DNA from: Sporosarcina sp. FSL W7-1349
GTDB taxonomy: Bacteria > Bacillota > Bacilli > Bacillales_A > Planococcaceae
Length of the DNA stretch: 64,000 nt
Assembly: GCF_038003045.1 (NCBI RefSeq)
Contig: NZ_JBBOOK010000002.1
Location: forward strand, 496,001-560,000
Direction: 5' to 3'
A model generated the notes under the pieces. The model did no database searches, was not told the origin of the DNA, and saw nothing but the letters and a program-made list of their open reading frames with translations. The position numbers and the translations under genes are program-made. Of the stretch, positions 42,939 through 52,122 are shown piece after piece (within the stretch, counting starts at the first letter, position 1; every line of letters starts with the position of its first letter).

Positions 42939-43239
42939 GCTAGACAGACTGTTTCCTTGGTAACAAGAGCGATTGTGAAATAAAAAAATAGCTTGTCACA
43001 CTAACGCACAGATTAATTTTGTGCGTTTTCTTTTTTTACCTTTTATCTCACCGCTTTTGGCTATCATTTGCCCCATTTGGCAGTGACCACGTTGAATACT
43101 CGTTACTACCCATTCATACTTTTCTTTCCGATCCCTATAAATCGGTGTAACAACCGAAAGAGCACCGACTGCACCACCTCTTCCTTTTCGCATAAAAATT
43201 AGTTATAATGAATAATTATTATAAAAGGAGAGGTTAGTA
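42939..43239. other. Intergenic region with terminator
   Basis: A terminator at 43003-43037 and the promoter of the next gene. A 65-residue frame on the minus strand (42996-43193, ending in KRKRTKLICALV) is basic and unlikely to be a gene. Confidence 0.4.
43003..43037 (+). terminator. Terminator of the FAD oxidoreductase gene
   Basis: AACGCACA/TGTGCGTT stem with a 9-base loop, followed by TTCTTTTTTT. Confidence 0.8.
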
Positions 43240-43707
43240 ATGAGGATACATTCAGCGATTTCTACTGATGCAGCAGTGATCCACGATGTCATGATCCAAG
43301 CGTTCATGGTGTATAAAAATGAAACCCCGCCATCCAGTGCATTGGAGGAAACTGTCCAGTCTATTGCAGACGCCATGAGAACCGGCGAAAACGCATTGAT
43401 TGCCTATGAGGAAAACGAACCGGTCGGAATGGTACGTTTCCAACTGACAGAAGAGGGTTTGTATTTTTTCCGGCTGTCCGTCCTCCCTGACAAACAAGGG
43501 AAAGGCATCGCCAAAATGATGCTGAAAACATTGGAGGACCGTGCAAAGGAACAAGGCATGCCCGCCATGCTATGCAAAGTCAGAATGGCGGTGGCGAAGA
43601 ATATCCAGTTATACAAGTCCATCGGGTACCGGATTTGCGAGGAAGAGAGCATACAGAGACCAAACGGTGTCACCCTTCCCATTATGTTAATGAAGAAAGT
43701 GCTTTAA
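43240..43707 (+). CDS. GNAT-family N-acetyltransferase
   Basis: 155 residues. Acetyl-CoA motif A is VLPDKQGKGIAKMMLKTLE. No substrate motif. AAAGGAGAGG precedes the ATG. Single gene with a strong terminator. Confidence 0.9.
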   Translation: MRIHSAISTDAAVIHDVMIQAFMVYKNETPPSSALEETVQSIADAMRTGENALIAYEENEPVGMVRFQLTEEGLYFFRLSVLPDKQGKGIAKMMLKTLEDRAKEQGMPAMLCKVRMAVAKNIQLYKSIGYRICEEESIQRPNGVTLPIMLMKKVL

Positions 43708-43796
43708 CTCCTTGCGCGATACAAGAACCACGTTGCTGTTCGGGCTGGAGGCATGTCGGCGCTCGTTCTTCTAAGTCTTTGAATGTCCTTTCTGCA

Positions 43797-43843
43797 GACG
43801 CGAAGCCCCTTTCCCTAATCTTACCGGGAAGGGGGCTTCGTCT
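43797..43843. terminator. Terminator after the GNAT gene
   Basis: GACGCGAAGCCCCTTTCCC pairs with GGGAAGGGGGCTTCGTC, with a 10-base loop; one or two bulges. T-rich tail on the plus strand. Confidence 0.75.
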
Positions 43844-43859
43844 CTTTCATTTCAAATCT

Positions 43860-43892
43860 AAAAACCTGGCCCCTGAATGCTAAGGGGCCTGG
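43860..43892 (-). terminator. Terminator after clpE
   Basis: CCTGGCCCCT pairs with AGGGGCCTGG, followed by TTTTTA on the minus strand, 8 bases past the clpE stop. Its outer GGCCTGGTGCC end resembles the GGTACCAGGCAC motif at 23633-23650. Confidence 0.8.
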
Positions 43893-43899
43893 TGCCTGA

Positions 43900-46020
43900 T
43901 TATACTCTCCGAACTGTGATGTCTTCCTCTGCTGCCTCAACGAGGATCTTTTCAACAGGATCCCCTTCCAATAGAAGGTCTGTCAATGGATCTTCGATTT
44001 TGTCCTGGATGACTCGGCGGAGCGGACGGGCGCCGAACCGTTTGTCATAGCCCAACTTGACCAGCATCTGTTTCGCTTCCGGCGTGATGGTGATGTCGAT
44101 CTGATGCTCTTCAATCGCCTCTTGTACATCTTCCAACATCAAGTCTACGATTTCCAGAAGATTTTCTTCCGTCAATTCATTGAACGCAACGATGGCGTCG
44201 AAGCGGTTCAGGAACTCTGGCTTGAAGTAGTCACCCAATGTTTCAAGCATCGTCACTGACTCATGTTCGGTTTTATTGAAACCGACGCTCAACGTCTTCA
44301 CGCCTGTACCGGCATTGCTCGTCATAATGATGACGGTATCTTTGAAGCTGACAGTCCGGCCGTGGGAATCAGTCAGCCGCCCGTCTTCCATGATTTGCAA
44401 GAACATGTTCTGCACATCAGGATGTGCTTTTTCGATTTCATCGAGCAGGACAATCGAGTATGGATTGCGGCGGATCAATTCCGTCAACTGACCCGCTTCC
44501 TCATGGCCGACATAGCCTGGAGGCGAACCGATAATTTTCGACACCGCGTGTTTTTCCATATACTCACTCATGTCAAGACGGATGAGCGAATCGCGCGAGC
44601 CGAATAACTCTTCCGCCAACACTTTCGTAATTTCCGTTTTCCCGACACCGGTCGGGCCGACAAACAGGAAGGATCCAATCGGACGGTCTTTCGATTTGAG
44701 ACCGGCCCGGCTACGGCGGATTGCTTTCGCGATTTTATCGACCGCTTCCGCTTGTCCGATGACTTTTTTGCTGAGGTTTTCCGCAAGTCCTTTCATTTTC
44801 ACTTGCTCTGCCGCCTGTAGCTTCGTTACAGGTATCCCTGTCTTCTCTTCTATAATCTGTTCGATATGGGCAACAGTCACTTCAGCTTGTTGAATTTCAC
44901 CGTTTTGCACGGCAGCTTCCAGTTTTTCTCGGAGCTGCATTTCTTCTTCGCGCAATTGTGCAGCTTTTTCATAATTCTCCTGTTCTGCCGCCTGCTCTTT
45001 TCGCTGGATGATGTCTTGCAGGCGAGCCCGCATGGAATCGGAATCTTCATCGACTTGCACTAAATTCAAACGGGCCCCTGCTTCATCCATCAAGTCAATC
45101 GCTTTATCCGGCAGGAATCGATCTTGGATATAACGCTGCGATAAAGTTACGCAGGCCCGCACCGCGTCATCCGGATAGAGCACTTCATGGTAACTTTCAT
45201 AGCGATCTTTAATACCGTTCAAAATCTGGACGGCATCTTCCGCAGACGGCTCTTTCACGATAATCGGTTGGAAACGTCGTTCAAGTGCCGCATCTTTTTC
45301 AATTTGACGGTATTCTTTTAAAGTGGTCGCGCCGATCAGCTGCAAAGTACCACGCGCCAATGCCGGTTTCAAAATATTCCCCGCATCCATTTTGGATCCT
45401 TCCGCAGTCCCCACTCCTACCAGCAAGTGGATTTCGTCTACGAACAACAATACTTCCGACCGTGATTCCAATTCCTCGATCAGCTGTTTCATCCGTTCCT
45501 CAAACTGGCCGCGAATGCCCGTATTTGCCACAAGTGACGCTACGTCAAGAACATACACTTCTTTGTTCCGCAGCTTCGCTGGCACATTGCCTTCCTGGAT
45601 CTTCACCGCCAGCCCTTCAGCAATCGCTGTTTTACCGACGCCAGGCTCCCCGATCAAGACAGGATTGTTTTTATTTCTTCTATTCAATGTTTCAATGACA
45701 CGTTTGATTTCTGTATCCCGCCCGATGACAGGGTCAATTCTCCCTTCTCTCGCTTCGTCGGACAAGTTTTTGCCAAGCTGGTCCAACAGGCCGGGAGCAC
45801 GGCCTTCTGCTTGTCTTACTTGAGTCTGGGCTTGTTTCCCCCCGTTCTCCTGGAAGAATTGATTCATTTCATTGCTGAAGGAAGGCATATGTCCTGCCGC
45901 AAATTGACCTTGCATCTCTTGGTAGCATGCCTGGCATATGTGCATTTGCATCGCCTGCCGGTTCAGTTGAAGTCTAAAGTTCACCGTTGCTTCGTTTTTG
46001 CCGCAATGTTGACATTTCAT
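43900..46020 (-). CDS. clpE: ATP-dependent Clp protease ATP-binding subunit ClpE
   Basis: HSP100 unfoldase that feeds proteins to ClpP, 706 residues. A zinc finger at the N-terminus (Cys3, Cys6, Cys29, Cys32) distinguishes ClpE from ClpC. NBD1 has Walker A GEPGVGKTA near 130, followed by a UVR motif (EQAAEQENYEKAAQLREEEMQ, about 345-385). NBD2 has Walker A GPTGVGKTE near 455 and the ClpP-contact region. Two CtsR-like operators and a sigma-A promoter precede the gene, so it belongs to the heat-shock CtsR regulon. Confidence 0.97.
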   Translation of the reverse strand: MKCQHCGKNEATVNFRLQLNRQAMQMHICQACYQEMQGQFAAGHMPSFSNEMNQFFQENGGKQAQTQVRQAEGRAPGLLDQLGKNLSDEAREGRIDPVIGRDTEIKRVIETLNRRNKNNPVLIGEPGVGKTAIAEGLAVKIQEGNVPAKLRNKEVYVLDVASLVANTGIRGQFEERMKQLIEELESRSEVLLFVDEIHLLVGVGTAEGSKMDAGNILKPALARGTLQLIGATTLKEYRQIEKDAALERRFQPIIVKEPSAEDAVQILNGIKDRYESYHEVLYPDDAVRACVTLSQRYIQDRFLPDKAIDLMDEAGARLNLVQVDEDSDSMRARLQDIIQRKEQAAEQENYEKAAQLREEEMQLREKLEAAVQNGEIQQAEVTVAHIEQIIEEKTGIPVTKLQAAEQVKMKGLAENLSKKVIGQAEAVDKIAKAIRRSRAGLKSKDRPIGSFLFVGPTGVGKTEITKVLAEELFGSRDSLIRLDMSEYMEKHAVSKIIGSPPGYVGHEEAGQLTELIRRNPYSIVLLDEIEKAHPDVQNMFLQIMEDGRLTDSHGRTVSFKDTVIIMTSNAGTGVKTLSVGFNKTEHESVTMLETLGDYFKPEFLNRFDAIVAFNELTEENLLEIVDLMLEDVQEAIEEHQIDITITPEAKQMLVKLGYDKRFGARPLRRVIQDKIEDPLTDLLLEGDPVEKILVEAAEEDITVRRV

Positions 46021-46091
46021 AATAAGCTCCTCCTTTTGTTTATATAGGGTTTTATTTCAAACAGCATATTTTAGAATAAAAGGTCATTGAT

Positions 46092-46145
46092 GTTGACTAA
46101 CTTTGACCTTGATACCATTTTACCCTGACCTTGTTTGACTTTCAA
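46092..46145 (-). promoter_or_regulatory. clpE promoter with two CtsR boxes
   Basis: Minus strand: -35 TTGAAA (46145-46140), 17 bases, -10 TAAAAT (46122-46117). CtsR-type tandem heptads read AGTCAAA-CAA-GGTCAGG at 46140-46124, inside the spacer, and GGTCAAA-GTT-AGTCAAC at 46108-46092, just downstream of the likely start point. Confidence 0.85.
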
Positions 46146-46223
46146 GAGATATGCTTGTGATATTAGACAAATTTTGAAGGGAGGTAGAGTCGGCTAGACT
46201 ATCCTCCCTACAGAACAACAAGG

Positions 46224-46262
46224 AAAAAGCGCCTCCCATCGATTATCGATTAGCAGGCGCTT
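46224..46262 (-). terminator. Terminator after the VWA lipoprotein gene
   Basis: AAGCGCCT/AGGCGCTT stem with an internal ATCGAT repeat, followed by TTTTTC on the minus strand. Confidence 0.8.
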
Positions 46263-46290
46263 CATATAAAAGTAATTTTCTGAATTTCAC

Positions 46291-47667
46291 TTACTCCGCG
46301 TTTTTCTTTTGAATCGTTTCGTTATATTTCTGGTTTCCCTCTTTGGTAATGTCATTGTAGAGTTTATTGCCGTTTCTCGTACTTTCACTGTAGAGATCGT
46401 TGCCCGTCTTTGTGACATAATTATATTTTGCATGCTGATCGGCAATCAAATTACGTGACAGATTGCGGGCGGGATGACCGCTGTCCTCATACTTCGTTCG
46501 AAGATACTCTTCTGCAGCCTGCATCCGTTCTTTTTCCCTTAGCGACTTTTCCTGCAGCTCAACTTTTGTATCCCAGGCAAGATCTTGGAGGACGACTTTC
46601 TGATCCCATGCTTCGTCTTGGCCTTTCTCTTTCCAGTCCCACCATTGCTGCTGAATCACTTCGTATTGCTTCCGCATATATTTTTTCAGTTCTTTCTCGG
46701 AATTAACGTAGATGAATTCCCCGTTCCCTGCATCGGCCACTTTTTTCAGCAAGGTCTGCCCTTCATTATCGACATCATAGCCGATAATATTGACGACCGT
46801 CTGAATATTGCCCGAAACGAGTTCTCCCGCCGCTTTCACCGGATCGCCGCCGCAGGTTTCGATGCCGTCGCTTACTACGTAGACAACCGCTTCATCCGTA
46901 TCTTCCGGAATATCTTCTTTCACGGTTTCCAGGACAAGTCCGATCGGCGTCCAGCCTGCGGGTTTCACGTTGTGTAGTGCCTCCCGGAACGCCGTCTCTT
47001 CAAACTTCCCATTATAGAAATTTTCCGTGCTGCTGCAGGAAAGCTCCTTGTCCGATTGGTTGCCGGAGCCTTTATGGCCATACCCCCGCATCGACACGGT
47101 CGCATCCTCCGGTATCTGTTTGGCGAAATCCAAGACCGCATCCTTCGCCGAATCCATACGTGATTTGCCGTCCGCCATCGCTTTCATGCTTCCGCTCGCA
47201 TCGATCAAAATGGCGTAATGTGCCGTTTTCAGCTTCGGCTCGTTCACTTGTCCATCGGGCCTTTCATAATCTACCGCCACCGTTGGATCGAATGTTAGAA
47301 AAGTCTTCATCCCCTCATAATAATCTTCTCCAAGAAGATGCAGCATTTCATTCAAATACTGCTCCTCCGTCAGATTATCCGGCCACTCGTCCATCGCTTC
47401 CTTGACTTTTTCTTCATCGTAGTTATTTCCGCCGTAAATACCCGGTTTCCGGAGAAGTTTTTTTTCCACGTCCGTCAATTCACGATCAACGCCAGCAACC
47501 TCGTAATACTCGGGCTTCGCTAGTTCAAATTCGTTCGATTCTTGTTCAGCCGCCGTTTTTGTCTCTGTCTGCGCCTGATTTTCCGCCTGAACTTGCGTTT
47601 CTTCTTTAGCCGTACAGCCTGCCAACAGGATAAGCGTACAAATCAGGCCATATAAAAGCTTTTTCAT
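46291..47667 (-). CDS. VWA-domain lipoprotein
   Basis: Membrane-anchored lipoprotein, 458 residues, signal ending in the lipobox LLAGC (Cys18), with an acidic Gln/Thr-rich linker. The von Willebrand A domain (about 145-330) has a complete MIDAS signature: DASGSM, a Thr in TPIG and Asp in VVSDGIE. The last 100 residues are helical, with repeated K-x-x-x-x-L/Y-x-x units (TGNDLYSESTRNG, GNKLYNDITKEG, GNQKYNETIQKKN). It resembles Bacillus YwmC/YwmD-type VWA proteins. Single gene. Confidence 0.88.
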   Translation of the reverse strand: MKKLLYGLICTLILLAGCTAKEETQVQAENQAQTETKTAAEQESNEFELAKPEYYEVAGVDRELTDVEKKLLRKPGIYGGNNYDEEKVKEAMDEWPDNLTEEQYLNEMLHLLGEDYYEGMKTFLTFDPTVAVDYERPDGQVNEPKLKTAHYAILIDASGSMKAMADGKSRMDSAKDAVLDFAKQIPEDATVSMRGYGHKGSGNQSDKELSCSSTENFYNGKFEETAFREALHNVKPAGWTPIGLVLETVKEDIPEDTDEAVVYVVSDGIETCGGDPVKAAGELVSGNIQTVVNIIGYDVDNEGQTLLKKVADAGNGEFIYVNSEKELKKYMRKQYEVIQQQWWDWKEKGQDEAWDQKVVLQDLAWDTKVELQEKSLREKERMQAAEEYLRTKYEDSGHPARNLSRNLIADQHAKYNYVTKTGNDLYSESTRNGNKLYNDITKEGNQKYNETIQKKNAE

Positions 47668-47896
47668 CCTTCTTTCTCCTTTGTCATTGTATTAATTGAA
47701 TTATAGCGAATTTAGCAGTCGACAAAAGACCGGATTTGTAAAATCATCCGAATGACGCAGCCAGTGTCTGTGCATTCAGGGTAGTTTCAATTGGTTTGAA
47801 TCGGCTAAAATTTCCGGAATAATTCATCAATTGTAAGATTAATGATATATTTAGTGGAGAAGCAAAACAAATAGCACAGAAAGAAGGTATGGCAAA

Positions 47897-48415
47897 ATGG
47901 ATGTAAAGTTTCCAATCGGGCCATTGCAAGTTCCCGAAAACGTAAGCGTAGCCGATATTCAAAAATGGTGGAAGGAAATCAAGACATACGCGGATCGACT
48001 AAGACAAACGGTTGGCTCATTAAGCGATGAGGAATTAGAGAAAACATACCGCGAAGGCAGCTATACTGTACGTCAGCTTGTTCATCACATAGCGGATTCC
48101 CAGCTGAATATGTACCAACGCCTGAAACTGGCTTTGACAGAAGACACTCCGACAGTCCCGGCTTTCAATCAGGACAAGTGGGCCGTCCAGCCGGATACCG
48201 AGCTTCCCGTAGAAAGCTCCATTAAAATGTTGGCAGGCATAAATGAACGTCTCGCAGCACTGTTCGGCAATATAACGGAAGAGCAGCTAAATCGGTCATT
48301 CATTCATCAAGTAAACGGTGAGATTACCGTGGCAACAAAATTGGCGAAATTAGCATGGCATGAAGAGCATCACTTAGCCCATATCAAACTTGCATTGGCA
48401 GACGGAAAGTCTTGA
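47897..48415 (+). CDS. YfiT-like DinB-fold protein (bacillithiol S-transferase family)
   Basis: DinB/YfiT-type metal-dependent hydrolase or thiol transferase, 172 residues. The His ligands are in RQLVHHIADSQLNMY and WHEEHHLAHI, as in YfiT/BstA. The RxxSYTVRQ and MxGINER segments follow the family. Proposed to conjugate or act on bacillithiol adducts; substrate not known. AAGAAGGTATGG lies near the ATG. Confidence 0.88.
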   Translation: MDVKFPIGPLQVPENVSVADIQKWWKEIKTYADRLRQTVGSLSDEELEKTYREGSYTVRQLVHHIADSQLNMYQRLKLALTEDTPTVPAFNQDKWAVQPDTELPVESSIKMLAGINERLAALFGNITEEQLNRSFIHQVNGEITVATKLAKLAWHEEHHLAHIKLALADGKS

Positions 48416-48786
48416 CCGCTTTAACCTTATAGCAAACATTCGTTGTTTACGATTGCAAAACACCAGGCATCCTTAAAAGGCAGATGCCTGGCTTTTATTT
48501 CATCCACTGTGCAAGTCCATGCTGCCTATGGGAGCCTGAAAATTTGTAGAACGTGCTACCAAGACTGGTAGAAGCATCTTTCAAAACCATTGCCTCTCAT
48601 TCCTCTCTTATCTACTCTTTATACCTCAATAGTTTTACGATATATCTTCATTGTTAAATATAGCTACTATTTCAGTATAGTATGTTGTACAATCATAAGG
48701 GCTCTTAAAGGAGGGTACAAAGTAGCTCAAATTCATTCGAATAAAAATACCTATTATATTCGGTCTTAAAATGAAAGGTGAATTTC
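48416..48786. other. Intergenic region with a terminator
   Basis: Terminator at 48462-48500 and about 280 AT-rich bases with no gene, leading to the small membrane gene. Confidence 0.4.
48462..48500 (+). terminator. Terminator after the YfiT-like gene
   Basis: ACCAGGCATC/GATGCCTGG stem with a 12-base loop and TTTTATTT tail. Confidence 0.8.
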
Positions 48787-48966
48787 ATGAAAAAAAATAG
48801 AATCACATTGAAATTAGGATGGTTTTTGCCGACTTTCATGGTAACTATAATTATTGTACCATTTCTTTTATTAGGTTTAATATCTTACAAAGATGCTGTT
48901 CTGCCAACAACATTCTTAGGTTTGTACGAGACGACAATCGAAAAAAGCATCCTATCTTTTTATTGA
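48787..48966 (+). CDS. Small membrane protein, unknown
   Basis: 59 residues: basic MKKNRIT, a membrane helix at about 13-35 (TFMVTIIIVPFLLLGLIS) and a short polar tail. GAAAGGTG precedes the ATG at 48787. Overlaps by 7 bases the end of the opposite-strand gene. Could be real or spurious. Confidence 0.4.
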   Translation: MKKNRITLKLGWFLPTFMVTIIIVPFLLLGLISYKDAVLPTTFLGLYETTIEKSILSFY

Positions 48967-50165
48967 GTAAACCCTATTTCATTTATATAAAGTTGAAAAT
49001 CCTGATGGTCTTCTTGTTGATGTTTCAATTTTAATTTTCCTTCATATAATGACTCCCCTGTTGGCAAATCACTTATAATTAGGGCTTGTCCACTACTTGT
49101 AGCATAAACAATATATATTTTTCCATTCATCACCTTACTATAAGATGTCTGCTCTTCACCCGTACTATCTGGTAAATCAAAGGTCAACTTTTCGTCCCAT
49201 TTACCAGTTTCGATATCATACCGGTTGACCTCTAAACCATTCGCTGCTTGTGACGGAACATAAATTGTAGAGTTAATGATTGTCGATGCGCCGTCTATAG
49301 TTGCCAGTATGTCGTCAGGTCCCACTAACTTTTCGGATCGATTCTTTTCTATATTGTACACCAGGTATTCAGACGCGACTGTAGTTGGTTGACCATCGCT
49401 TTGTACCAATTCCTCTTCAAAAGCCTCGATTCGAATCAAAAGATAGTTAAATCGTTGGAAAGGTTCAACATTATTGATTACTTGCATGTCAGACCATCCA
49501 TTCTTTACTGTGGGAGTAGAAGCAATGATGTTATCACTTACCAGTTTCCCCTCTTCCACATCAATTGTATAGACATGGAATTGGTATTCCCCCTTGCTAT
49601 CTTTTCGATACCCCTGGGTGATCACCTTTAATTCACCATCTACTACTTGAACAGCCTCCACCTGCATCCAACCGTAACTCTCTCTTTCTGGGACATCTAG
49701 CCGGAGTGCTGTACTTTCTTTTGTTTCTTTATTCAGCACTTCAATATCAAAGGATAAATCCTTTGCAGGATGCACATAGGTTTTCGCTGTAACATTGGCA
49801 TATGCCAGTAATTTTTCATCTTCAAAAAAATAATTAGGCACCAGATCCTTGCTCCGCATAAAATTCTTTTGCTGTTTCACTAAATCATCAAACATCGGCG
49901 GTACATGTATTCTATCCAATTTTTGTAGAAAGGATTGATTATTTAGATCTCTGGTTTCTTCATTAGTAATTTGTATGGGCTGGGACGAGCGATCCCAATA
50001 AACACCGTCTATCATTACGTTCTTCACTTCATCCTCATTGCCGCTTACTTTTTCAAATTCAATTTCCACACGCTTATTTGCGGCGAAACTTGATTGTGTG
50101 TAAAAAGTTCCGATAACAAGCAGCGTAACCAAACAAATCGAAATGATTTTCCAATAGCGCTTCAT
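48960..50165 (-). CDS. Exported protein of unknown function, YtrA-type ABC operon
   Basis: 401 residues with a signal-anchor helix at about 7-26. Not recognised. The mature part is beta-rich with repeating patterns like a propeller (about 115-395: KVITQGYRKDSKGEYQFHVYTID and similar sheets at 40-60-residue spacing). Last gene of the GntR-ATPase-permease operon, so it is probably an accessory of that transporter. Confidence 0.75.
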   Translation of the reverse strand: MKRYWKIISICLVTLLVIGTFYTQSSFAANKRVEIEFEKVSGNEDEVKNVMIDGVYWDRSSQPIQITNEETRDLNNQSFLQKLDRIHVPPMFDDLVKQQKNFMRSKDLVPNYFFEDEKLLAYANVTAKTYVHPAKDLSFDIEVLNKETKESTALRLDVPERESYGWMQVEAVQVVDGELKVITQGYRKDSKGEYQFHVYTIDVEEGKLVSDNIIASTPTVKNGWSDMQVINNVEPFQRFNYLLIRIEAFEEELVQSDGQPTTVASEYLVYNIEKNRSEKLVGPDDILATIDGASTIINSTIYVPSQAANGLEVNRYDIETGKWDEKLTFDLPDSTGEEQTSYSKVMNGKIYIVYATSSGQALIISDLPTGESLYEGKLKLKHQQEDHQDFQLYINEIGFTQ

Positions 50166-50180
50166 CTGTATGACCTCCCG

Positions 50181-51011
50181 TCAAACCCTTACTTTGTTCT
50201 TCATCAGAAAGTGGCCTATCCAAATTGCACAAGCTAGGACAAGAAGACCTGCCGATAACTCCATGAAAAACAGTTCCTTTGGATAAAAATAACTTTTTAA
50301 CATGAACTCATTCACTAGTATCGGTGCAAAAAAGACGAAAAGGGAAACACCACAATACAGAAGACCATACACAATCCCTTTTAGGCGATAAGAACGTTCA
50401 AACAAAATGGCTGTAAACACAATACATACAGCTGCAATACCAGTGCCGTAATAAAGAATAAATTCAATAAAAGTATTTGGAAACAAGATATCCAAATTGT
50501 TGATATTCGTAATCTCACTAACAGAAAGATCCGTACGAAACTCACTTGGAACCATCCACTGTAACACCTGAATTTCAACTGGCAATAATACTAGTTGTAA
50601 GGCAACGAGGCCTAAAACATAAAGTAAAATCGTTGTCGCTTTTGCTAAATAGATATGAATACGCGCTGTTGGCAACATGAACAAACGATAACTGAATGTG
50701 TTTTTTCCAAGCCAATCACGATACCAAATAAAGAAGACATAAATCACTAATATAACGCCGGAAACTACAATGGGTCCCATAAACCACGCTGTCTGAGTAA
50801 TATTAAAAAAAGACATCGGCCCATAGCTTTCGATAAACTCACTCTTTGGCATGAATTCCTTGTAAATCAACTCATTCGCCCGATTTACATACAATTGGGC
50901 TTCCACAATAACCCCAATAACTTGCGAAAGAATCGTAAGTCCAATTAAAACGAGATATAGCTTTAAAAAACGGATAAACTCGAAATTGACTAACTTCAAA
51001 TAGCGATTCAT
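50181..51011 (-). CDS. ABC transporter permease (YtrC/D-like)
   Basis: 276 residues with six hydrophobic segments (about 15-35, 65-90, 110-135, 145-155, 185-215, 220-240 and 245-265), like the membrane subunits in YtrABC-type operons. Start overlaps the ATPase stop by 4 bases. No solute-binding protein, so export or bacitracin-like sensing is more likely than import; that is inference. Confidence 0.85.
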   Translation of the reverse strand: MNRYLKLVNFEFIRFLKLYLVLIGLTILSQVIGVIVEAQLYVNRANELIYKEFMPKSEFIESYGPMSFFNITQTAWFMGPIVVSGVILVIYVFFIWYRDWLGKNTFSYRLFMLPTARIHIYLAKATTILLYVLGLVALQLVLLPVEIQVLQWMVPSEFRTDLSVSEITNINNLDILFPNTFIEFILYYGTGIAAVCIVFTAILFERSYRLKGIVYGLLYCGVSLFVFFAPILVNEFMLKSYFYPKELFFMELSAGLLVLACAIWIGHFLMKNKVRV

Positions 51012-51697
51012 GCTTGATACACCTCTCTCATGACATCAATTACCGATTTCCCTTCTGTTTCCCTTACTTCTTCTGTATCAAATTCTTTTAAAACTACACC
51101 GTTATCTAGCAGAACCGCTTTATCAATCAAATGTTCGATATCATTAATTTCATGCGTCGTGATAATAACGCCGCGGCCTTCAATTAAATGACTCGTAAAT
51201 ACGTCGGCAATTTGCTCACGGCTAAATATATCAATCCCTGAAAAAGGTTCGTCCATTAAGACATAATCGACATCCATGGCTAACCCGAGAATCAGGTTTA
51301 CTTTGGCGGTATTTCCTTTTGACAGTTCAGAAATTCGATCTGTTTCATTCAGTTTAAAAAAGTGAAGAAGTTCACTGGCACGGGCCTTGTTCCAGCTGTC
51401 GTAAAAGTCGGCCATGAATACAAAGGCTTCTCGTATTTGCATATGCGGCAGCATTGTTATGGTATCCGGTATGAAGGTAATTTTTTCATAGCTCTCTTTA
51501 TGAATTTTGGCACCATCAATGAGGATTTCACCACTATTAATCGGCGTTAATGCCATAATCGCTTTCATAATAGTTGTTTTCCCGACACCATTGATGCCAA
51601 TTAAACAAGTAATCTTCCCTTTTTCTGCGGTAAAAGACACGCCTTTCAACACTTTCTTCTTGCCAAACTTCTTTGTTACATCTTTTATTTCAATCAT
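51008..51697 (-). CDS. ABC transporter ATPase (YtrB-like)
   Basis: 229 residues. Walker A GINGVGKTT near 37-45, Q-loop-type FIPDTITMLP, signature ELSKGNTAKVNLILGLA (LSKGN variant, typical of YtrB/BcrA groups), Walker B YVLMDEPFSGID and switch IITTHEIND. In an operon with the GntR regulator upstream (gap 18 bases) and the permease downstream. Confidence 0.93.
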   Translation of the reverse strand: MIEIKDVTKKFGKKKVLKGVSFTAEKGKITCLIGINGVGKTTIMKAIMALTPINSGEILIDGAKIHKESYEKITFIPDTITMLPHMQIREAFVFMADFYDSWNKARASELLHFFKLNETDRISELSKGNTAKVNLILGLAMDVDYVLMDEPFSGIDIFSREQIADVFTSHLIEGRGVIITTHEINDIEHLIDKAVLLDNGVVLKEFDTEEVRETEGKSVIDVMREVYQA

Positions 51698-51715
51698 GAA
51701 GATCCCCCTATTTAA

Positions 51716-52084
51716 TTAATTTCCCTTTTCGTACGTATCCTTCACTAAATTCAAAGCCTCGTGTACAGGTACATTGATGGTTCGAACCGACTGAACAAAC
51801 GTCTCAACCGCCTCCAAAATCAGTTCCTCTCTTACCATTTTTAGCACCTGCTCATCTTTCGTAATGCGGCTAGGTAAATTCCCCTCTGTGAAAATCAACC
51901 CTTGTTCCTCCATTTCTTTATACGCTCGCTGCGCCGTATTGGGATTAATCTTAAGCCGATTCGCCAGTTCCCTTCTTGACGGAATCTCCTGACCCGGCTC
52001 AAAGGTACCTTTTGCAATCTGTTCTTTAAAATGCCGAATCACTTGCACATAAACAGGATCTCGATTATTAAACTTTACCGCCAT
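51716..52084 (-). CDS. GntR regulator, YtrA subfamily
   Basis: Short GntR-type repressor, 122 residues. N-terminal wHTH (PSRRELANRLKINPNTAQRAYKEMEEQGLIFTEG) followed by only a short C-terminal helical tail with no effector domain, as in YtrA/CnpR-type regulators of ABC operons. First gene of its operon. Three TGTATTAA-type palindromes lie just upstream, matching a YtrA-type operator. Confidence 0.93.
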   Translation of the reverse strand: MAVKFNNRDPVYVQVIRHFKEQIAKGTFEPGQEIPSRRELANRLKINPNTAQRAYKEMEEQGLIFTEGNLPSRITKDEQVLKMVREELILEAVETFVQSVRTINVPVHEALNLVKDTYEKGN

Positions 52085-52105
52085 AGACCCAACTCCTAAA
52101 ATTTA

Positions 52106-52122
52106 TTAATACACTGTATTAA
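52106..52122. promoter_or_regulatory. Operator 1 of the GntR-ABC operon
   Basis: TTAATACACTGTATTAA, a perfect inverted repeat with a single central base, 22 bases upstream of the gntR start. Confidence 0.7.

Noticed and set aside
42996..43193. 65-residue basic frame on the minus strand
   Set aside because: Composition is unusual and it covers a terminator; no ribosome site or family likeness.
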